This document shows, one piece after another, positions 25,328 through 30,301 of a stretch of DNA of 30,301 nucleotides. This DNA comes from Clostridia bacterium. GTDB taxonomy: Bacteria > Bacillota_A > Clostridia > Oscillospirales > CAG-272. The stretch's first letter is position 1. Every line of letters begins with the position of its first letter. The stretch is from the NCBI GenBank assembly GCA_017453335.1, contig JAFTKI010000099.1:1-30301 (forward strand), written 5' to 3'. The notes beneath the pieces are model-generated. The model saw only the letters and a list, made by a program, of their open reading frames with translations, ran no database searches and was not told the origin of the DNA. Position numbers and translations under genes: made by a program.

Positions 25328-26161
25328 TCAGTATTCCACCTTTTTCCCATAGACCTTTTCGTATAACTCACAGCACAGACGATAATTCTCCTGCATCATA
25401 AAATGCTCGTTCTCGCGCGCCTTCTTCTCGGGATCGGGATAGAGCGGCGGCATGACGTGAATGGTATATTTCTGCTTTGGGAAACCATTGCTGTCGAGTC
25501 GGTCGGTATCCTCCATCGTCACAAAGCACGGAATGATCGGCACATTGAATTTTGCCGCGTAGAAGTATGCCCCTGCCTTGGGCGGTCTTGGCTTGCGATA
25601 GTTCCACCACATGGCTTGCTCGGGATAGACCAGCACCAGCGAATCCTTCTTCAAAAGGGCTTCCAGCGAATCCCCGAACAGGCGCATGGTTTTCAGATTT
25701 TTACTAAGCGGCAGGGTGTCACAGTTTTTCATCAGAAAGCCGATCCAACCGGGCTGAAAGTAATTCAATCCCTTGATCACGCGGTAAAAGCGGTGCTTTC
25801 CGGGAACACGGTCGGCAACCTCCCAGACCGCGATGTTTTCAAAAATGCTGAAATGGTTGCTTGTGATCAGGGCGCCGCCCTTGATGTTGGCGAGATTTTC
25901 TTCTCCAACCACCGTGATCTGCAAATCCTTCCGTACCGTCGGACGCAAAACTGCCGCCAAGCCGCGTGCAAAAAAGGTTTTGATCTTGCTGCTCGGCTTT
26001 TTGCGCAGATAGTCCACCTCCTCGGGTGTCAGCTCGTGTCCCGATGGATCGTGTTCCACGTCGATATAAAATCTTTCCCCGCCCTCTTTTTCCAGCTTTG
26101 CGATTTTTTCAAGGATCTCCAATCGCTCGGCAGACTGCTTGATCTCTTTTTTCTCAGGCAT
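25328..26161 (-). CDS. Lysophospholipid acyltransferase family protein (PlsC-like), HX4E variant
   Basis: A 277-residue acyltransferase of the clostridial PlsC-like group, presumed to acylate lysophosphatidate or a similar lipid at the membrane surface. The N-terminal 75 residues are a polar helical extension typical of this group. The acyltransferase core has ITSNHFSIFEN (H103), where the usual HX4D acid is Glu108, and YPEQAMWWNYRKPRP (Y179-E181), matching block III. There is no convincing transmembrane helix. The ATG at 26161 is supported by GGAGGGGG and overlaps the end of the GT8 gene by eight bases, so the two are cotranscribed. Exact acceptor unknown. Confidence 0.88.
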   Translation of the reverse strand: MPEKKEIKQSAERLEILEKIAKLEKEGGERFYIDVEHDPSGHELTPEEVDYLRKKPSSKIKTFFARGLAAVLRPTVRKDLQITVVGEENLANIKGGALITSNHFSIFENIAVWEVADRVPGKHRFYRVIKGLNYFQPGWIGFLMKNCDTLPLSKNLKTMRLFGDSLEALLKKDSLVLVYPEQAMWWNYRKPRPPKAGAYFYAAKFNVPIIPCFVTMEDTDRLDSNGFPKQKYTIHVMPPLYPDPEKKARENEHFMMQENYRLCCELYEKVYGKKVEY

Positions 26162-27131
26162 GATGCTCCCCCTCCTGTCTCCACGGCATTTTTTCAATCG
26201 GTGTTTGTTCGGTCACACGGCGGAAGCTGGAGTCCTGTCTGCGGATCCGCTTGGTATTCTTGTGCAAATTCCAATGCGCCTTCTTATGAGCCAGCTTTCC
26301 GCGCCAACCAAAGCCCGTCTGCATTGCGCGTAGCTCCTCTTCAAACGGTGTCATAGCGGCATATTTCCAGAAATACTCACCGTAAGCGATCTTTTTGTAA
26401 AGCCACGGCTTGTAGAACATATTGTAGTGGATCAAATTCGGAACGCCGTTGTAGTCGGTATCAATGGACATCTTGTTCCATCCCTTATCAAGATACAGGA
26501 CGCGGTCGCGGCACAGAACATTGAGATAATCCTGATCGGGGCAAACCGTATCAAAGTGATAGGTTTCCAGCAGATAGACGAATTTTTCCTCGATATGCTC
26601 CATACGGAAGGCATCCAGATCCATCAGAAGCACACCCGAATTGAAATAACGGCGGTACGGGACCCCCAATGCTTCCTCTGCATACATCCGAAAATCGTGA
26701 CAGCTTGCGATGATATCATCCGAAACGGCACCGACAAGGTTTGAGGAGAGCGGGATCCGATAAAGCCCGGAAATATCACCGTTTACCGCAATGTCGGCAT
26801 CCAGATAGATCGCCTTATGATATTGCGGAAACATGGATGCGATAAACAGTCGGAAATAGATCGACACCGTATAATAATCGCGCAGATTCAGCCGCTCGGC
26901 GATCGGGCGGAGCGCGTGGCTGACATCAACCAATCGGATATCGGCGTTTTCCTGCTTCATGTCAAGAATCGGTGCAACACGCGCGGGCGTCAAGCCGCTG
27001 TTGAGAATGTGAATGCTGTAATAATATTCGGGCGATGCGTTTTCAAGCAACGATCGGATCGATACTGCCAAAAAAGGCAGATAGTTATCGTCGGTGGAAA
27101 AAAAGATCGGAATTGTGGGTTTGCGGTTCAT
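26154..27131 (-). CDS. Glycosyltransferase family 8 protein
   Basis: A 325-residue retaining glycosyltransferase of the LgtC-like GT-A fold, which transfers a hexose from a nucleotide-sugar to a lipid, lipooligosaccharide or wall acceptor. The N-terminus reads IPIFFSTDDNYLPFLAVSIRSLLEN. The metal-binding DxD is in YLDADIAVNGD (111-113). YFNSGVLLMDL, a DQDYLN segment and IHYNMFYKPW are standard for GT8. The C-terminal 50 residues are basic, suggesting peripheral membrane contact. The ATG at 27131 has AAAGGAG upstream. A promoter precedes it, and the PlsC-like gene overlaps its end, hinting at a glycolipid role. Confidence 0.92.
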   Translation of the reverse strand: MNRKPTIPIFFSTDDNYLPFLAVSIRSLLENASPEYYYSIHILNSGLTPARVAPILDMKQENADIRLVDVSHALRPIAERLNLRDYYTVSIYFRLFIASMFPQYHKAIYLDADIAVNGDISGLYRIPLSSNLVGAVSDDIIASCHDFRMYAEEALGVPYRRYFNSGVLLMDLDAFRMEHIEEKFVYLLETYHFDTVCPDQDYLNVLCRDRVLYLDKGWNKMSIDTDYNGVPNLIHYNMFYKPWLYKKIAYGEYFWKYAAMTPFEEELRAMQTGFGWRGKLAHKKAHWNLHKNTKRIRRQDSSFRRVTEQTPIEKMPWRQEGEHHA

Positions 27132-27189
27132 AAGAATACTCCTTTGCTTTTCGCGGCAGATCCATGTCCCCGCGGTGGGATTTGTTTCC

Positions 27190-27218
27190 AGTATACCCAC
27201 ATTGTTACCGAATTACAA
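27190..27218 (-). promoter_or_regulatory. Probable sigma-A promoter of the GT8/plsC-like operon
   Basis: On the minus strand TTGTAA (27218-27213), a 17 bp spacer and TATACT (27195-27190), about 60 bp upstream of the ATG at 27131. It is divergent from another TTGTAA-17-TATGAT promoter at 27426-27454. Confidence 0.7.
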
Positions 27219-27425
27219 CCTACTGATCGGTAAGCTCTCTCTATCCTTTCGGAAGTATCCCTCTCACGCGCGTAGAATGCAGCTCTACTGTGAGTAGAAT
27301 TGACGTTTTTGCTTTTGTTTTTTGCGGTTTTCGACACGAATTTGCAAAACGGTGCGTTTTTTCAAAGGGATGGAAGGCATATAGATCCTATCCTTGCCGC
27401 AAATCCAAAAATTTACAATTAGGTC
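27219..27425. other. Intergenic stretch between divergent promoters with a small hairpin
   Basis: The full gap between the two divergent genes is 355 bp (27132-27486). Apart from the two promoters, this 207 bp core shows no coding potential I would support. A two-part hairpin is visible at 27263-27294 (CTCAC/GTGAG outer arms, GTAGA/TCTAC inner arms) followed by T-rich sequence on the plus strand. No recognised RNA family. Confidence 0.4.
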
Positions 27426-27454
27426 TTGTAATTTATATAAAAATCGGTTATGAT
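27426..27454 (+). promoter_or_regulatory. Sigma-A promoter of the DUF5685/dnaJ-like genes
   Basis: TTGTAA (27426-27431), a 17 bp spacer and TATGAT (27449-27454), 32 bp upstream of the ATG at 27487. Confidence 0.72.
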
Positions 27455-27486
27455 AATAGAAGAAATCTTTGGAGAGGAGCCGTTCC

Positions 27487-28398
27487 ATGCTGGGCTACGT
27501 CAAAACGAACACACCCGAACTGCGCGTGCGTGAGCATCAATATTATCGCGGACTTTACTGCGGGCTTTGCCACCGCATGGGCAAATGCACGGGCAACTGT
27601 TCACGCATGACGCTCAGCTACGACTTTGTTTTCTTAGCGGCGGTACGTCTTGCACTCCGAAAAGAAACGGTCACCTTCAAAAAACAGCGTTGCTTGCTTC
27701 ACCCCCTGCGCGCGCGAATGACCGCGCAAAAATGCGAAACGCTTGACTACTGTGCGGATGCGTCGGCTCTTTTGGTCTACCATAAGCTTTTGGACGATCT
27801 GCACGATGAAAAAGGTGTAAAAAAGCTACGCGCCCGCCTGTTGCGTCCCTTTTTGCACGGTGCCTACCGCCGCGCAAAGAAACGTCATCCCGCGCTCAAC
27901 AAGATCATGTCAGAGCATCTTGCGCGTCTTAGTGAGATGGAACAGCACTCTGCCGATCACTTCGGTGCCGATCGGTACGCCGAGGTATTCGGCGATCTGC
28001 TTGCCGCTGTTGTCTCCTACGGATTCGAAGGCGCGGAGCAACGCATTGCGCAAACGATCGGTCGCTCGGTGGGACGCTGGATCTATCTTGCCGACGCGGC
28101 GGACGACTTTGAAGAGGATCGCAAAAAAGGACGCTTCAATCCCTATCTTCGTCTGTTCGGCAACACCCCGACTCCCCGGGATTGGGAAACGGCAGAGCTT
28201 TCGATGACGGCGCATCTTTGCGATGCAGAACGGGGCTTTTTGCTGCTTGATGACACCCCCGACCCCGAGCAAAAAGAGATTATTGCAAACATTCTGTTTT
28301 CAAGTCTGCCCAAAACGGGAAAAGAGCTGACGGTTCAGAAAAATGCCTGCGGATGCAAATCCAAAAAGGCAACGACAGATCAATCGACGGAAAGGTAA
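27487..28398 (+). CDS. DUF5685 family protein, possible isoprenoid-synthase-like fold
   Basis: A 303-residue protein of the clostridial DUF5685 family, function unknown. It opens [20 protein letters not shown] and [10 protein letters not shown] (CxxC at 25-28) and continues [15 protein letters not shown]. Almost everything is predicted helical. Two acid-rich motifs stand out: [10 protein letters not shown] (D103, D104, D107) and [19 protein letters not shown] (D206, D207, D211). Their spacing and sequence recall the two Asp-rich metal motifs of squalene/phytoene synthases; that resemblance is my inference. A CGC motif sits near the C-terminus. The ATG at 27487 has GGAGAGGAG upstream; a TTG further upstream is unlikely. 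The J-domain gene starts eight bases after the stop. Confidence 0.85.
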   Translation: MLGYVKTNTPELRVREHQYYRGLYCGLCHRMGKCTGNCSRMTLSYDFVFLAAVRLALRKETVTFKKQRCLLHPLRARMTAQKCETLDYCADASALLVYHKLLDDLHDEKGVKKLRARLLRPFLHGAYRRAKKRHPALNKIMSEHLARLSEMEQHSADHFGADRYAEVFGDLLAAVVSYGFEGAEQRIAQTIGRSVGRWIYLADAADDFEEDRKKGRFNPYLRLFGNTPTPRDWETAELSMTAHLCDAERGFLLLDDTPDPEQKEIIANILFSSLPKTGKELTVQKNACGCKSKKATTDQSTER

Positions 28399-28406
28399 AC
28401 GATACA

Positions 28407-29027
28407 ATGAAAAATCCATACGAGGTACTTGGCATCTCGCCAAATGCCAGTGATGAAGAGATCAAGCGCGCGTGGCGCGAGCTGGCACGAAAGTACCATC
28501 CCGACAAATACAGAGACAGCGACCTGGCAGATCTTGCCGCCGAAAAAATGAAGGAGATCAACGCCGCTTACGAGGAGATCCAGAAAATGCGCGCCGGAAA
28601 GTCGTCGGGCACCTCGGGATCCTCCTATAACGGAAATCCCCATACCGGCAGCAATACCGCTCCGATCTATGTAAAGATCCGCATGCTGATCAATCAAAAC
28701 GAGATCTCGGAAGCCGACCGCCTTTTGCAATCGGTCTCGCCAAACACCCGCGGTGCGGAGTGGCATTTTTTGATGGGATGCGTGTTGTTCAAGCGCGGTT
28801 ATTTTCTGGATGCGCAAAAGCTGTTTGACCAAGCCTGTGCGCTTGATCCGCAAAATGCCGAATACCGCAACGCACGCGATACACTCAGAGCCCGCACATC
28901 GGCGTACGGCGGCGGATATCGCACGTCAAGCTCCTCGGAGTGCGATACCTGCTCCTGTTGCTCCAATCTTCTTTGCGCCGACTGCCTTTGCGAGTGCTTT
29001 GGCGGCGACCTGATCCCCTGCTGTTGA
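28407..29027 (+). CDS. J-domain protein with TPR-like repeats and Cys-rich tail
   Basis: A 206-residue DnaJ-domain co-chaperone-like protein. Residues 1-62 form a J domain ([20 protein letters not shown]) with the Hsp70-stimulating HPD at 31-33. A Ser/Gly-rich linker spans about 70-90. Residues 92-160 resemble two TPR helices ([33 protein letters not shown]). The last 30 residues hold ten cysteines in CxxC/CC clusters, ending in CC. It lacks the standard DnaJ zinc finger and C-terminal domains, so it is not the housekeeping DnaJ. The ATG at 28407 fits the J-domain start; an in-frame ATG at 28353 would overlap the DUF5685 gene. The pairing with DUF5685 suggests a joint role. Confidence 0.9.
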   Translation: MKNPYEVLGISPNASDEEIKRAWRELARKYHPDKYRDSDLADLAAEKMKEINAAYEEIQKMRAGKSSGTSGSSYNGNPHTGSNTAPIYVKIRMLINQNEISEADRLLQSVSPNTRGAEWHFLMGCVLFKRGYFLDAQKLFDQACALDPQNAEYRNARDTLRARTSAYGGGYRTSSSSECDTCSCCSNLLCADCLCECFGGDLIPCC

Positions 29028-29055
29028 AAGATTCCCGCCTTTGAAAGGAGAACGC

Positions 29056-29589
29056 ATGAACGATCGTATTCGGAAACGAACGAAATATATAACGGTCAGT
29101 GCCATGCTGTCGGCACTGGGAGTGATTCTTTTGGCACTTGGCTCGTTGGTTGAGGTCCTGGATATCTCGGTAGCGGTGCTGGCATCCCTCTTTTGTGTTT
29201 ATGCGGTGATCGAAATCGGCGGTGCCTTTCCGTGGCTGATCTGGATCGTGACCTCAACGCTTGGGTTCCTGCTGATTCCGCAAAAAACACCCGTCCTCTT
29301 TTACGCGTTCGCACTCGGCTTTTATCCGATCATCAAGGAAAAGCTGGAGCGATGCAACCGCGTGCTGTGCTATGTCTTGAAGCTGATTGTTTTTCACATT
29401 TGCCTTGGCTGTATCGTTTTGGTGATGTGGCTCTTCTTCCCCGCCATGCTTGATATGGAGGGACTTGCCTGGATGCCGATTGCCCTGTACGGACTGTGCT
29501 TGGTCTTTTTCATTCTGTACGATCTGCTCCTGACACGCCTGATCACCTTTTATCTGTTCCGTTTGAGAAAACGGTTTCGGATCAAATAA
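29056..29589 (+). CDS. Small polytopic membrane protein, unknown function
   Basis: A 177-residue integral membrane protein with about five to six hydrophobic helices (roughly 11-30, 32-52, 55-72, 75-90, 100-125 and 140-165), a basic N-terminus and a basic C-terminal tail. The layout resembles small ECF-type S components or related clostridial membrane proteins, but I see no motif that names a substrate. GAAAGGAG precedes the ATG at 29056. It lies 28 bp after the J-domain gene on the same strand and is followed by a strong hairpin, so it probably ends the DUF5685 operon. Confidence 0.78.
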   Translation: MNDRIRKRTKYITVSAMLSALGVILLALGSLVEVLDISVAVLASLFCVYAVIEIGGAFPWLIWIVTSTLGFLLIPQKTPVLFYAFALGFYPIIKEKLERCNRVLCYVLKLIVFHICLGCIVLVMWLFFPAMLDMEGLAWMPIALYGLCLVFFILYDLLLTRLITFYLFRLRKRFRIK

Positions 29590-29610
29590 CCGAATGATTA
29601 TAAAATGAAT

Positions 29611-29640
29611 CCCCCGCCTGCCGAAATCGGCAGGCGGGGG
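29611..29640. terminator. Bidirectional GC-rich terminator hairpin between convergent genes
   Basis: Arms CCCCCGCCTGCCGA (29611-29624) and its exact complement (29627-29640) give a 14 bp stem with a minimal centre. The plus-strand tail (ACTTTGCT) is a poor T tract; the minus-strand tail (ATTCATTTTA) is slightly better. It lies between the membrane protein stop and the lipoprotein stop. Confidence 0.82.
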
Positions 29641-29663
29641 ACTTTGCTATATCAATCAAAAGA

Positions 29664-30245
29664 TCATTTTAAGGTGAAATAGCCTACAAAATCTTTTCTA
29701 AAACCGTTGTAAAAACAGGTCAATGTGTATTCTCCGAGCGGAGCATCCGCCGGGATATTATAGTAAAACGTGTCTTTCTCGCTTCCACCCGGCTCAACCT
29801 CCCGATAAGATTCATCAGGCATACTATTGCCGGGCTCTTTAGATAAAACATACTCTTCGCCGTTATAGATACAATGCAATCTGGGATGTGCGGTAAACTC
29901 ACCTGCTCCTATATATCCGTGCGGTTCTCCCGTGTTGTTGATGATTTCAATTTCAAGCTCCATCATTTCACCGCGAGCAAAATATCCGCTTTTGCCTTTG
30001 AATACGAACAAAAAATCGTCGTTTTCATCTTGCGGCTGCCCCTCGTTGGTAATTTGGGTAGCAGGAGTTTTCTCGGTGGTTTCGTTGTTTTGGTTGTTGT
30101 CCGAGTTCTCGTTGCCTTCAACATTCTCGGCGGATTCATTGTTTTGGTTATTGTTCGAGTTCTCGTTGCCTTCAACCGGCTCCACAGGCTGACAGCCTAC
30201 TAAACAGAGTGTGAAAATCAAAAGGAATAAAAGAATTTTTTTCAT
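29664..30245 (-). CDS. Lipoprotein with Asn-rich repeats and an Ig-like (BsuPI-type) C-terminal domain
   Basis: A 193-residue exported lipoprotein. The N-terminus is a lipoprotein signal peptide (MKKILLFLLIFTLCLVGC) with lipobox LVGC and lipidated Cys18. Residues 24-59 are two 18-residue Asn/Glu-rich repeats (VEGNENSNNNQNNE and VEGNENSDNNQNNE), a flexible spacer from the membrane. Residues about 76-193 form a beta-sandwich-like domain with ELEIEIINNTGEPHGY and a TFYYNIPADAPLGEYTLTCFY ending, resembling BsuPI/bacterial Ig-like domains that bind or inhibit partners. GGAGG precedes the ATG. A perfect palindrome lies upstream. The function is unknown; it could be a surface adhesion or inhibitor protein. 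Confidence 0.85.
   Translation of the reverse strand: MKKILLFLLIFTLCLVGCQPVEPVEGNENSNNNQNNESAENVEGNENSDNNQNNETTEKTPATQITNEGQPQDENDDFLFVFKGKSGYFARGEMMELEIEIINNTGEPHGYIGAGEFTAHPRLHCIYNGEEYVLSKEPGNSMPDESYREVEPGGSEKDTFYYNIPADAPLGEYTLTCFYNGFRKDFVGYFTLK
30069..30176 (-). repeat. Two-copy 54 bp tandem repeat inside the lipoprotein gene
   Basis: Copies at 30123-30176 and 30069-30122 match at 48 of 54 positions by direct comparison and keep the reading frame. They encode the Asn-rich spacer. Copy number is likely to vary between strains. Confidence 0.9.
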
Positions 30246-30272
30246 AGAAAGACCTCCTATTTAAGTTTTGGT

Positions 30273-30289
30273 TATTACATCATGTAATA
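30273..30289. promoter_or_regulatory. Perfect 8+1+8 palindrome upstream of the lipoprotein gene
   Basis: TATTACAT, one central base and ATGTAATA form a 17 bp perfect inverted repeat 28-44 bp upstream of the ATG. Its size and symmetry fit a dimeric regulator site. The promoter cannot be fully placed because the window ends 12 bp further on. Confidence 0.45.
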
Positions 30290-30301
30290 CAAAAGCGCAT
30301 A

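Noticed and set aside
1..30301. CRISPR array, tRNA/rRNA genes, insertion sequences or phage genes
   Set aside because: No regularly spaced repeats, no cloverleaf or rRNA-like sequence and no transposase or integrase motifs were seen.

Overview
The window is a piece of a chromosome from a member of the class Clostridia (Bacillota), probably a gut-type Oscillospirales or Christensenellales relative. The evidence is a thrS gene with a T-box leader, strong AAAGGAG-type ribosome binding sites, sigma-A promoters with 17-18 bp spacers, the sporulation genes yqfC, yqfD and ylbJ, a yqhQ/ywlG pair, and the clostridial DUF5685/J-domain pair. No rRNA, tRNA, CRISPR array, integrase, transposase or phage gene is visible. 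It reads as ordinary core chromosome with a few unusual members rather than a mobile island.

Layout. Positions 1-4781 are all minus strand: truncated thrS with its T-box, a divergent methylglyoxal-synthase-like gene with a near-consensus promoter, ywlG-like (TIGR01440), yqhQ (DUF1385) and ispE. A divergent promoter at about 4904 then drives a plus-strand series: two tandem AI-2E-family membrane proteins, htpG, a degenerate prephenate-dehydratase/ACT-like protein, a TSCPD protein, a cytoplasmic GH20 hexosaminidase-like protein and, from its own promoter, a phosphohexomutase. This block ends at 14291-14406 in a long inverted repeat and a strong bidirectional terminator.

Positions 14505-24191 are minus strand again. 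A carbohydrate-type pair (Gfo/Idh/MocA oxidoreductase, then ThuA-like) has its own promoter. Upstream of it lies a housekeeping run, in transcription order yqfC-yqfD-phoH-ybeY-unknown membrane protein-era-recO-mutS2, covering sporulation, ribosome maturation and DNA repair. ylbJ (plus strand) diverges from yqfC and converges on a GT8 glycosyltransferase/PlsC-like acyltransferase pair. A 355 bp intergenic region with two divergent promoters separates that pair from a plus-strand unit of DUF5685, a J-domain/TPR/Cys-tail protein and a small polytopic membrane protein. A GC-rich hairpin and a repeat-containing lipoprotein gene close the window.

The most unusual observations are: (1) a compact prephenate-dehydratase/ACT-like protein at 9808-10734 that appears to lack the second PDT subdomain, the TRF catalytic Thr and the ACT ESRP motif; (2) a methylglyoxal-synthase-like protein with Lys where the catalytic Asp should be; (3) a DUF5685 protein with two DDxxD-type motifs resembling squalene/phytoene synthases, coupled to a J-domain protein with a Cys-rich tail; and (4) an unrecognised membrane-anchored protein between ybeY and era. 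No convincing wholly new multi-gene system was found. All family calls were made by eye from translated sequence, without database searches.
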